A stretch of 64,000 nucleotides of DNA. Source: Rohdeia sp041398665. GTDB taxonomy: Bacteria; Planctomycetota; UBA1135; GCA-002686595. The notes under the pieces were generated by a model. That model worked only from the letters and a program-made list of their open reading frames with translations. It was not told where the DNA came from and made no database searches. Both the position numbers and the translations under genes were made by a program. Location of the stretch: contig JAWKUH010000019.1 in assembly GCA_041398665.1 (NCBI GenBank), positions 31,699 to 95,698 on the forward strand. Reading direction: 5' to 3'. Positions 1-8,293 of the stretch are shown piece after piece (position 1 is the stretch's first letter; the number at the start of each line of letters is the position of its first letter).

Positions 1-357
1 GCGTCGTTCGGCGCCTACTCCGCCTCGAAGGCCGGCGCGCACCAGTTGGGTCGCGTCGCGGCGCTCGAACTGGCCGAACTCGGCGTGTCCGTCAACATGG
101 TCAACGCCGACGCCGTGTTCGGCGACGACGAGGTGCCGAGCGGCCTGTGGGAGATGGTGGGACCCGAGCGCATGCGCTCGCGCGGTCTCGATCCCGCGGG
201 CTTGCGGGAACACTACCGGCAGCGCAACCTTCTCAAGTCGACCGTGCTCCCGCGCCACGTGGGAGAAGCGGTCGTCTTCCTCGCCTCCGGGCTCACGCCG
301 ACGACGGGTGCCACCGTGCCCGTCGACGGCGGGATCCCCGAGGCGTTCCCTCGCTGA
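1..357 (+). CDS. Aldolase/short-chain dehydrogenase, C-terminal part (5' end outside window)
   Basis: Only the last 118 codons are present, open from base 1. The fragment starts at the Y-x-x-x-K active-site pair of short-chain dehydrogenases (Y6, K10 of the fragment) and ends with the Rossmann-fold tail TTGATVPVDGG. The stretch NADAVFGDDEVPSGLW and the terminus PEAFPR are what I know from bifunctional rhamnulose-1-phosphate aldolase/SDR proteins, where an N-terminal class II aldolase is fused to a lactaldehyde-type dehydrogenase. The aldolase half would lie upstream and cannot be seen, so a plain SDR remains possible. The sulfatase genes just downstream fit a role in using deoxysugars released from sulfated polysaccharide; that link is inference. 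Confidence 0.75.
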   Translation, partial: ASFGAYSASKAGAHQLGRVAALELAELGVSVNMVNADAVFGDDEVPSGLWEMVGPERMRSRGLDPAGLREHYRQRNLLKSTVLPRHVGEAVVFLASGLTPTTGATVPVDGGIPEAFPR

Positions 358-413
358 GCATCAACGTCACGGCTCACGCGGCCCCCCCGATCCGCGCTGC
401 CCGTCCGAGCCCC

Positions 414-1754
414 ATGGATCCCATCCGACTCCTGCGCGCGTTGGTCGTCGTCGCGCTCTCGCTCGCGTGTGCCGCGGCACCCTCCGGGTTCGGCGAACAG
501 GAGCGGAGCGATGGCGGCGCCGTCGCTCCGCCGATCGTCGAGTTCCCGGCGGTCGAGCGGCCCAACGTCGTCGTGGTCGTGATCGACGACATGGCGTGGG
601 AGGACCTCTACTTCGTCCCGACGCCGAACATGTCGCGCCTGATCCAGCGCGGTCGGCTCTACACGAACTTCTACGGGCACCCCGTGTGCTCGCCGTCGCG
701 CGTCGGGCTGTTGTTCGGCCTCCAGGGCTCACGGCTCGGGATCACGAGCGCCATCGACCTCGCGAGCCGGTCGGACATCGGCGTGCCGGTCGACGAGGTC
801 TCGATCGGGACGTCGCTGCACGTCGCGGGCTACGCGACGGCTCTGTTCGGCAAGTGGCACGTCTCGTCGGACGAAGCGGGCATGCGCGAACTCGCGCGCG
901 TCTTCGGGTTCGAGGCCTGGCACGCCGGGCACCGCTCGACGCTGGGCACCGACGGTCGCGGCTCGCAGTACGGTTGGCCGCGGCTCGACGACAGCATCCT
1001 CACCACCGATCCGAGGTACGCGAGCGAGTCGGTCGCCGCGGCCTTCGCCGACTGGTGGCACTCGCCCGACGAGCGGCCGCGCTTCGCCGTGGTGAGCCTG
1101 TTCACGCCGCACGAGCCCTTCTCGCCGCCGCCCGCCGAGCTCCTCCCCGAGGGTGAGTCGGTGCCGACGGCCGACCAGCCGGAACGCGTCCGCTTCGAGT
1201 CCGCCGTGATGGCCCTCGACACGATCGTCGGTCGCGTCGCCGAGACCGTCGACCTCTCGAACACGCTGCTCTTCGTGCTGCCGGACAACGGCACGCCCTT
1301 CTCCGCCAAGCCGCCGTCCAAGTGGTACAAGGGCTACAAGCTCACGTGTTGGCAGGGCGGCGTGCACATGCCCATGTTCGTCCTCGGTCCGGGCGTGGCG
1401 CGCGGGACGAGCGACCACCTGACGCACATCATCGACCTGCCGCGCACGATCCTCGAGGAGTGCGGCGCACCGCCGAGCTTCGGGTACACGGACTCGCGGA
1501 GCTTCAGGGCGAGCCTGTCCGGCGCGCAGGAGCCGAGGGAACCGATCTTCCTCCAGTACGAGAACGAGCTCCGGGTCCCCGTGATGCACCCGTCGTGCTG
1601 GGCGGTGGTGGACTCCGACGGCTACAAGTTGATCGAGTCCGGGAACACGCTCCAGCTCTTCCACCTGCCGACGGATCCGCGCGAGCGGACGCCCGTCCTC
1701 GACCGGGAGCGCATCACCGCGCTCGAGAGCGTCGCCAAGGAGTTCCTCGAGTGA
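414..1754 (+). CDS. Secreted sulfatase with intact formylglycine site
   Basis: A 446-residue arylsulfatase-family hydrolase. The ATG at 414 is chosen because it opens a hydrophobic signal sequence; C19 at its end may be a lipid-anchor site but the lipobox is weak. Metal ligands D58/D59 lie in VVVVVIDDM, the formylglycine motif CSPSR has its cysteine at 92, the GKWH motif gives K147 and H149, and D291-N292 complete the calcium site. These are the residues of a working sulfatase that needs formylglycine-generating enzyme, not seen here. The substrate cannot be read from sequence; sulfated polysaccharide is likely from the upstream deoxysugar-type gene. Its stop overlaps the start of the next gene by four bases (GTGA), so the two are probably translated together. 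Confidence 0.88.
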   Translation: MDPIRLLRALVVVALSLACAAAPSGFGEQERSDGGAVAPPIVEFPAVERPNVVVVVIDDMAWEDLYFVPTPNMSRLIQRGRLYTNFYGHPVCSPSRVGLLFGLQGSRLGITSAIDLASRSDIGVPVDEVSIGTSLHVAGYATALFGKWHVSSDEAGMRELARVFGFEAWHAGHRSTLGTDGRGSQYGWPRLDDSILTTDPRYASESVAAAFADWWHSPDERPRFAVVSLFTPHEPFSPPPAELLPEGESVPTADQPERVRFESAVMALDTIVGRVAETVDLSNTLLFVLPDNGTPFSAKPPSKWYKGYKLTCWQGGVHMPMFVLGPGVARGTSDHLTHIIDLPRTILEECGAPPSFGYTDSRSFRASLSGAQEPREPIFLQYENELRVPVMHPSCWAVVDSDGYKLIESGNTLQLFHLPTDPRERTPVLDRERITALESVAKEFLE

Positions 1755-3019
1755 GGCGGAGCGCACCGTTCCTCGGGCTCGCGCTGTCGGCGCTGCTCCT
1801 CCTGTTCCTCACCGCACCGAGCGGCGCCGCCGCGAGCGACGGCGGTCAGGAAGCGGGTGCGCCGAGCGGTCCCACCGAGTTCGTCGTCCTCGTCCTCGAG
1901 GGCGTCTCGAGCGCCGACGTCGCGCGGGTCGACACGCCCAACCTCGACGCGCTCGCTCCGCGCTCCATGCGCTTCGACGGTCTGCAGGTCGATCCCTCGG
2001 CGCCGCCCACGCGCTTCGCACTCACCTTCGGTGCCTACGGTTCGCGCGAGTCGATCGGCGGCGCGATCTGGCCGAACAAGGCCCCGCGTGGCGTGCCCGT
2101 GCGACGCATCGCGCTCCCGCAGGTGCTGGCGACGCGCGGCTACCGGACGGCGTTGGTCGGACGCTGGGGTCTCAGTTCGCAGGCCGACGGATTTCCGCCG
2201 GAGTCGGCGCGGAGGTTCGGGTTCCAGACGTGGCGCGCCGGTCGTGCCTACGACGCGAGCGTCGTCGACCGTCGGATCCCACGCGGTCGCGACCGCGTCG
2301 ACGACGGGCAGACGAGCCCCTTCGGCGAACACGAGGGTCTCGCGGTCACCGACGCCTTCGGCGCGTACTGGTCGGAGCCGTCGTCGCGGCCGCGCTTCGC
2401 CCTCGTGATCGTCCCGGACACGAGCGCCGTCGCTCCGCCGCCGAGCGCGTTGCTGCCCGCGGACCTGGTCGTCGGCGACGACGATCGATCGCGGTGGGAC
2501 GCGCAGACGCTCGCCGCCGACGCGATCGTCGGTCGCGTGAAGGCGGCGATCGACCCCGCGCGTACGACGCTCTTCGTTCTGCTCGAGCCGCGCGCGACGG
2601 AGAGCGACACGCTGGCGGCGATCGACGGCGCGATGCTGGTCGCGGGTCGCGGTGTGACGGCGGGGACGAGCCCGACGCTCTGCCACCCCGTCGACGTGCC
2701 GCGCACGATCCTCGCACTCGCGGGGTGCGAGGTGCCGGCGGGACAGTTCGAGGACGGCGTCGACCTGTCGGCGGCGCTCGGCGGCGGCACCGTCGAGCAC
2801 GGTCCCGTGCTGTGCCGCGCCTTCGAACCCAACGGGCCCGGACCGAACGACTCCGGGCGCTCCGCCGCCGTGTCGCAGGACGGCGTGGTGCTCGTCACGG
2901 AGGGCGCGCAGGAGCGCGCGGTCGACCTGGCGCGGAGTCCGGAGTCCGCGCCGGCGATCCCGCTCGACGACCCGCGGCTCGAGACGCTGCGCGCGTTCCC
3001 GCTATCGATCGAACGCTGA
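1751..3019 (+). CDS. Sulfatase-fold pseudoenzyme lacking the catalytic cysteine
   Basis: A 422-residue protein beginning at a GTG that overlaps the sulfatase stop. It has an N-terminal signal sequence (residues about 5-27) and follows the same fold order as its neighbour: a beta strand, then DTPNLDALAP, then the block facing CSPSR, then a KWH-like block, then a C-terminal DVPRTIL segment shared with the partner. The catalytic positions have changed. The metal pair DD is LEG (E50, G51), the formylglycine cysteine is A84 within SAPPTR, KWH is RWG, and the DN pair is absent (LLEPRA). Sulfatase chemistry is therefore excluded on known mechanism. It may bind sulfated glycan or modulate its partner; that is inference. 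The frame is intact, so this is not a simple pseudogene. Confidence 0.75.
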   Translation: MRRSAPFLGLALSALLLLFLTAPSGAAASDGGQEAGAPSGPTEFVVLVLEGVSSADVARVDTPNLDALAPRSMRFDGLQVDPSAPPTRFALTFGAYGSRESIGGAIWPNKAPRGVPVRRIALPQVLATRGYRTALVGRWGLSSQADGFPPESARRFGFQTWRAGRAYDASVVDRRIPRGRDRVDDGQTSPFGEHEGLAVTDAFGAYWSEPSSRPRFALVIVPDTSAVAPPPSALLPADLVVGDDDRSRWDAQTLAADAIVGRVKAAIDPARTTLFVLLEPRATESDTLAAIDGAMLVAGRGVTAGTSPTLCHPVDVPRTILALAGCEVPAGQFEDGVDLSAALGGGTVEHGPVLCRAFEPNGPGPNDSGRSAAVSQDGVVLVTEGAQERAVDLARSPESAPAIPLDDPRLETLRAFPLSIER

Positions 3020-3058
3020 CGGGTCGGTCGGGACCGGTCCGCTGCGAGCGGCCCGCGC

Positions 3059-4336
3059 TCAATCGCCGACGCGCTGCAGCACGAGTTCCACGCGCGACGC
3101 GAGGTCGTCCCCGCGCGGCACGCGGAGCACGCGGGACTCCTCCAACCACCGCGCGAGCAGCCCCTCGACCACGAGTTGGAACCGCAGCTGGATCCACGGG
3201 TCGGTCGAACGCACGCCGTCGTCCTCGAGCGGCAACGCGCCGTGCGGGAGCAGCACGACGAGTTCGCCCTCCTCCGCGGCCCCGCGCACCTCGGCCAGGA
3301 ACGCGTCGGTCGCGGTGCGGTCGTCGACGAGACCGTAGTGCAGCCAGAAGGCGGCGAAGTCGACGTGCGAACGGTCGGCGACGTAGCCGCCGTGCGACTC
3401 GGTCGCCCGTCGTTCGGCGTCGCGCTGCTCGACCCACAGCTCGTGCACGAGCGCGCGAAGGCCGTGCTGGTCGAGCCGGTGCAGGTCGAATCCCGACTCG
3501 AGGCGGCGGCGCATGCCCTCCTCGACGTAGGGCAGTTCGAGGCGCTGCGCGAGCGCCCGGGCGAGCGTGGTCTTGCCGGTTCCGGCCGATCCCGAGAGCG
3601 CGATGCGTCGGATCGGTGCGCCGCTCGCCCTCGCCGCGTCGTGCACCGCCGCGTCGAACAGCCACGGACGCTCGCCGAACGTCTGCAGCACGGCGCCGGG
3701 ACGACTCACGAGCAGCTCGGTGCACGAGCCGACCGCGGGCGCGAAGCGCAGCGCCTGGTCGCCCGGCACGCCGAGCAGCTCGCACAGGATCGCGCGGATC
3801 GGACCGACGTGCGTCGCGATCGCGACGGTGCGTCCGCTCCACGACGGGAGGCGCTCGCGCAGGAACGCAGCGACGCGCGCGAACATCGCCTCCATCGACT
3901 CGCCGCCGGGCGGCGCGACGTGGAAGTAGTCCGCCCAGTAGGCGTTGATCGCGGCGCCCTCGTGCTTCGAGACCTCGTCCCACGCGCGTCCTTCCCAGGC
4001 GCCCATCGACTGCTCGCGCAGGACGGGCAGCGCCTCGAACCCGGCTCCGGTGCGCGCCGCGACGCGTTCGCCGAGGTCGCGGCAGCGCACGAGGTCGCTC
4101 GCGACGACGACGTCGGGCACCTGCGCATGAGCCGCGAGCCACTGCGCGACGGCGTCGTGCTGGCGCGAGCCGCGCGCGCTGAGCGGGAGGTCGATCTGCC
4201 CGCGCACGAGCCGCTGCTCGAACGCGGCGACCTCGCCGTGCCGGAGCAGCACGAGGCGCGCGACCTCGTGCTCCGGCATGACCGCGAGCGTGTCCGCGCC
4301 GAACCCGCCGCCGGTGGCCTGGCCGCCGTCGGTCAC
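3059..4336 (-). CDS. Histidine phosphatase fused to a P-loop (AAA_28-like) kinase domain
   Basis: About 425 residues from a GTG at 4336 whose GTGA overlaps the tatD stop; an ATG at 4279 just before the first domain is the alternative start. The N-terminal half is a phosphoglycerate-mutase-type histidine phosphatase: LLRHGE with H33, followed by SARGSRQHDAVAQWL and a second histidine in ATHVGPIRAIL. The C-terminal half begins with IRRIALSGSAGTGKTT (Walker A, K255), then YVEEGMRRRLESG and YVADRSHVDF, the layout of the AAA_28 ATPases seen in NadR-like proteins. Opposite phosphoryl-transfer activities in one chain suggest control of the phosphorylation of one small metabolite; the substrate is unknown. 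It is convergent with the sulfatase operon. Confidence 0.72.
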   Translation of the reverse strand: MTDGGQATGGGFGADTLAVMPEHEVARLVLLRHGEVAAFEQRLVRGQIDLPLSARGSRQHDAVAQWLAAHAQVPDVVVASDLVRCRDLGERVAARTGAGFEALPVLREQSMGAWEGRAWDEVSKHEGAAINAYWADYFHVAPPGGESMEAMFARVAAFLRERLPSWSGRTVAIATHVGPIRAILCELLGVPGDQALRFAPAVGSCTELLVSRPGAVLQTFGERPWLFDAAVHDAARASGAPIRRIALSGSAGTGKTTLARALAQRLELPYVEEGMRRRLESGFDLHRLDQHGLRALVHELWVEQRDAERRATESHGGYVADRSHVDFAAFWLHYGLVDDRTATDAFLAEVRGAAEEGELVVLLPHGALPLEDDGVRSTDPWIQLRFQLVVEGLLARWLEESRVLRVPRGDDLASRVELVLQRVGD

Positions 4337-5139
4337 GGCGCGAAGCCCGCGCGGTCGAAGTCGAAGAAGGCCTCGGCCGTGCGCGTGCTCGCCTCGGCGA
4401 CGCGTTCCGGCGTGCGCCCCGTCGCGCTCGCGATCGTCCGCACGACCTCGGAGAGGTACGCCGGCTCGTTGCGGCGCGACCGGGGCTTCGGACGCAAGGT
4501 CCTGGGCAAGAGATAGGGCGCGTCGGTCTCGACCATCAGGCGGTCCTCGGGGATCAGGCCGACGACGTCGAGCAGGTGCGCGCCGCGGCGCTCGTCGCAG
4601 ATCCAACCGGTGATGCCGACGTGGAAGTCGTGCTCGAGGTACGCCTCGAGGTCCTCTCGCGACCCGGTGAAGCAGTGGACGACGACGCGCGACAGACGGT
4701 CGCGCACGGGCCCCACGGCGTCGAGCATCGCCTCGCGCGCCTCGCGTTCGTGGAGGTAGAGCGGCAGCCCGGTCTCGATCGCGAGCTCGAGGTGCGCGTC
4801 GACGCAGCGCCGCTGGCTCGCCTCGTCCGACCACATGCGCGCGAAGTCGAATCCGCACTCCCCCACCGCGACGATCCCGGGCAGCGCCGCGAGCTCGCGC
4901 AGCGCCGCGACGTCGTCGGGCCCGAACTCGCCCGCGGAGTGCGGGTGCACGCCGGCCGTGGCGAAGAGCGTCCCGCGGTGCGAGCCCGCGAGCTCCACCG
5001 CGCGCCGCACGTCGGGCACGTTCAGTCCGAGGACGACCATGCGGTCGACTCCGGCCGCGACCGCGCGCGCGATCACGTCGGCGCGGTCCGCGTCGAACTG
5101 CGAACTCGTGAGGTTGGCGGCGATGTCGACGAGGCGCAT
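4333..5139 (-). CDS. tatD: TatD family metal-dependent 3'-5' DNase
   Basis: 268 residues, the usual length. It is a true TatD rather than YcfH/YjjV: it shares with the E. coli protein the openings DIAANLTSSQF and TAGVHPH and the block GITGWICDERRG. Metal ligands are in place: E94 in GECGFDF, H130, H155 in VVHCFTG and D206 in ETDAPYLLPR. In E. coli TatD acts as a magnesium-dependent 3'-5' exonuclease on damaged or single-stranded DNA and RNA. The start at 5139 precedes VDIAANL directly. The stop overlaps the start of the phosphatase/kinase fusion, so both sit in one operon whose upstream region divides it from the divergently read SNF2 gene. Confidence 0.9.
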   Translation of the reverse strand: MRLVDIAANLTSSQFDADRADVIARAVAAGVDRMVVLGLNVPDVRRAVELAGSHRGTLFATAGVHPHSAGEFGPDDVAALRELAALPGIVAVGECGFDFARMWSDEASQRRCVDAHLELAIETGLPLYLHEREAREAMLDAVGPVRDRLSRVVVHCFTGSREDLEAYLEHDFHVGITGWICDERRGAHLLDVVGLIPEDRLMVETDAPYLLPRTLRPKPRSRRNEPAYLSEVVRTIASATGRTPERVAEASTRTAEAFFDFDRAGFAP

Positions 5140-5210
5140 GGGCGCGGAATCGTAGCGCGGCGGGCTCCCCGCCCGTTCCGTGCGGCCCACCGCGCTACCA
5201 TCGTCGCCCC

Positions 5211-8200
5211 ATGCCGGACCGCGACGCGATCGACGCCGAACTCGCCCGCCACCTCGGGCAGGTCGTGCCGCGCCGCACGCGCGCGAAGGCGCACGACTAA
5301 GTCGAACAGGGCCTCGTCGAACTCGTCGAGACGGGTCCGGCGCGCGTGCGTGCGACGGTGCGCGGCGGCGAACGCTACGCGGTCGTCCTCGAGCGCGTCG
5401 GCGCGACGAACGACGCGCGCTGGTACGGCCGCTGCACGTGCCCGGCGTTCGAGCGCTTCGGACCGTGCAAACACCTGTGGGCGGCGGCGCTCGAGGCCAA
5501 CTCGCGTGGCGTGGTCGGCGAGGCGCCCGTGGGCGCGGCGCCGGGCGTGCACGACGAGGCTGGACCGGCGTGGCGGCGCGCGCTCGAGGAGGTCGCGGAG
5601 CGCTTCCACCGCACGCGCCGCGATCCGTGGCCCGGCGTGCTCTCGTCGGCCGTGCTCGACTGGGCGCTCGTCGAGCACGGCGCGCGACCGTGTCTCGAGG
5701 TGCGCGTCGCCGGAGCCGCCGCTCCCGACGACGCGGACTGGCAGCGACTCGGCGACGAACTCGATCGCGCGGTGCTCGCGCGACTCGCTCCGGACCGCAG
5801 TCCGGTCGGACGCGAGGCGGTCCCGCTGGACGCCGCGCGCGCGGAGGCGGTGCTGCCGCTCCTCGCGCGCGCCGGTCGGCTGTCGCTCCGAGGCGACGCG
5901 GTGCACCACGGCGGCGACGGCGCGGCGCGACTCGCGCTGCGCCTCGAACCCGCGGGAGCCAACGTGCGCCTCGCGGCCGGGCTCGTGCGCGACGGGAAGT
6001 GGCTCGCACTCGACGAACCGACGGCGTGGCCGAGCGTGGGGTGGGCCGTCGCCGAGGACGTGCTCGTGCGACTGCAGACGCGGACGAGCGACGCCGCCGT
6101 GCTCGACGTCGCGCGCCGCGGCGGCATCACGGCTCCGGCGAAGGAGGCCGAGGCGTTGCGCGCGTTCGCGCTGGACGCGGGGCTGCCCGGCCTCGGCACG
6201 GATCCGGACGAAGCGGTGCCGCGCGGCGTGCGGCTCGAACTCGAACGCACGCGCGCGAGCGGATCCGACGTCGACGCGCGCCTCTCGTTCCGATACGGCG
6301 AGCGCTGGATCCGCGCGAGCGACCCGACGGCGACGGTGACGAGCGAAGGCGCCGCGCGGCGCCGGTCGAGCGCGGCGGAGTCGCGCGCGCTGCGCGTGTT
6401 CCTCGCGGCGGGCGGTCGAGCTGCTCCGGCGCGCGAACCTCGGCGAGCGCGACGGGCTCGTCGCCGTCGACGTGCTCGACGCGGTGCTCGGCGAGGCGCT
6501 CGAGCACGACTGGACGCTCGAACTCACCGGCCTGCACGCGCTCGTGCCGGACGAGGTGCGCGTCGACGCGCGCGAGACGGCCGACGCGATCGTGCTCGAC
6601 GGGTACGCGCGCTACGGCGCGCGCAAGCTGTCGCTCGAGCAGCTCCTCGCCGGCCGCGAGAGCGGCCGCATCGAACTCGCCGACGGCACGGTCGCGCTCG
6701 TGCCCGGGTCGCTGCGCCGCGCACTCGCCTGGGCCGAGCGGCTCGGCGATCGACGCGGCGGCTCGGTGCACCTCGACGCGAGGCGCGGATGGCTCGCGGC
6801 GCCGCTGCTCGCCGGGCTCGGCGTCGCGCTGCCCGAGAGCGCGGTCCGCGCGCGCGCCGCGTTCGATCCCGAGAGCGCGGACGACGTCGAGCCGCCGCGC
6901 TCCTTCGTCGGCGAGCTCCGCCCCTACCAACGCGCGAGCCTCTCGTGGTTCGAGCGCCTCGAGCGGCTCGGGCTCGGCGGCTGCCTCGCGGACGACATGG
7001 GGCTCGGCAAGACCGTGCAGGTACTGGCGCGACTCGTCGCGCGCGCGGGTTCGGGCACGGCGCAGGGACCGAGCCTCGTGGTCGCGCCGCGCTCGGTGCT
7101 GCACCACTGGGAGCAGCAGGCCGCGCGCTTCGCGCCGACGCTCTCCGTGGCGACGCACTCCGGACCGACGCGCGACCTCGCGGCGGCGCGCGAGGCCGAC
7201 CTCGTGCTCGTGACGTACGGGACGCTGCGACAGGACGCGGGCGCGTTCGCGCGCGAGCCGTGGGACCTCGTCGTGCTCGACGAGAGCCAGGCGATCAAGA
7301 ACGCTTCGAGTCGGACCGCGGAGGCGGCGCGCGGGCTCCTCGCGCGCGCGCGACTCGCGCTCTCCGGCACACCGGTCGAGAACCACCTGGGCGAACTCGC
7401 GTCGTTGATGGCGTTCCTGAACCCCGGGCTGCTCGGTGCGAGCGGCACCGCGCTCGAGAAGCTGCGCGACGAACGCACGGCGAAGGAACTGCTCGGCGCG
7501 CTCGCGCCGGTGTTCCTGCGGCGGACGAAGAGCGAGGTGCTGGAGGACCTCCCGCCGCGGACCGAGACGACCATCGTCGTCGATCTCGAGGGCGAGCAGC
7601 GCGAACGCTACGAGGCGCTGCGGCTGCGCGCGCGCGAAGAGCTGCTCGGCGAGCGCGACGGCGCGGAGCGGGGCGCGACGATGAACGTCCTCGCGCACCT
7701 CACGCGGCTGCGCCAGGCCGCGTGCCACGTCGCACTCGTCGACCCGTCGCTCGCCGAGGTCGCGAGCGCCAAGTTCGACGCGCTCCTGCCGCGACTCGAG
7801 GAGCTCGCCGACGAGGGCCGCAAAGCCCTCGTCTTCAGCCAGTTCGCGAGCCTCCTGCGCCTCCTCCCCCGCGAGCTCGAGGCGCGCGGGCTCGGCTGGG
7901 AACTGCTCGACGGCGAGACGCGCAACCGCGAGGCGCGCGTCGCACGCTTCGAGTCCGATCCCACCGTCACGGTCTTCCTCGTCAGCCTGAAGGCCGGCGG
8001 CACCGGCCTCGACCTCACCGCGGCCGACACCGTCTTCCTGCTCGATCCCTGGTGGAACCCCGCCGCCGAACGCCAGGCCGTCGACCGAGCACACCGCATC
8101 GGGCAGAAGAAGCCGGTCTTCGCCTACCGCTTCGTCGCGAAGGGCACCGTCGAGGAGCGCGTGGCCGAACTCGCGTCGTCGAAGGGCGCGTTGCTCGAGG

Positions 8201-8262
8201 ACCTGTTCGCGAGCGAGCGCCTCGGCCGGATCGACCGGGAGACGCTGGCGGGGTTGCTCTGA
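5211..8262 (+). pseudogene. SWIM/SNF2 helicase gene broken by an in-frame stop and a frameshift
   Basis: From the ATG at 5211 the frame runs 29 codons and meets TAA at 5298-5300. The same frame then continues for over 370 codons without interruption through a SWIM zinc finger (CTCPAFERFGPCKHLW) and a helicase N-terminal region. Near 6400-6420 the homology moves to the +1 frame, within sequence that should read VFLAAGGRAVELL, and continues to the SNF2 motor and the stop at 8262. SWIM plus SNF2 in one chain of about 1,015 residues is the normal layout for bacterial HepA/RapA-like Snf2 proteins. A stop plus one indel in otherwise well-kept sequence suggests either recent inactivation or two base-call errors; TAC to TAA would explain the first. 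Confidence 0.75.
6472..8262 (+). CDS. SNF2 helicase motor region, intact open frame
   Basis: A GTG-started 596-codon frame holding the complete ATPase motor of the disrupted gene above. Seen in order: the Q-motif-like GELRPYQRASLSWF, Walker A DDMGLGKTVQ (K180), motif II LDESQAIKN (D270, DESQ instead of DEAH), motif III ALSGTPVENHLGEL, motif V LKAGGTGLDLTAADTVFLL and motif VI AVDRAHRIGQ (about 537-546). It would act as a double-stranded-DNA translocase; in bacteria such proteins remodel nucleoprotein or stalled RNA polymerase. Whether it is made on its own is unclear because no ribosome-binding site is obvious before 6472. Its last 23 codons recur as a fragment at 11261-11329. Confidence 0.8.
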   Translation: MLDAVLGEALEHDWTLELTGLHALVPDEVRVDARETADAIVLDGYARYGARKLSLEQLLAGRESGRIELADGTVALVPGSLRRALAWAERLGDRRGGSVHLDARRGWLAAPLLAGLGVALPESAVRARAAFDPESADDVEPPRSFVGELRPYQRASLSWFERLERLGLGGCLADDMGLGKTVQVLARLVARAGSGTAQGPSLVVAPRSVLHHWEQQAARFAPTLSVATHSGPTRDLAAAREADLVLVTYGTLRQDAGAFAREPWDLVVLDESQAIKNASSRTAEAARGLLARARLALSGTPVENHLGELASLMAFLNPGLLGASGTALEKLRDERTAKELLGALAPVFLRRTKSEVLEDLPPRTETTIVVDLEGEQRERYEALRLRAREELLGERDGAERGATMNVLAHLTRLRQAACHVALVDPSLAEVASAKFDALLPRLEELADEGRKALVFSQFASLLRLLPRELEARGLGWELLDGETRNREARVARFESDPTVTVFLVSLKAGGTGLDLTAADTVFLLDPWWNPAAERQAVDRAHRIGQKKPVFAYRFVAKGTVEERVAELASSKGALLEDLFASERLGRIDRETLAGLL

Positions 8263-8293
8263 TCCCGCCGAGCGTCGTCCCGGTCGCTCGCGT

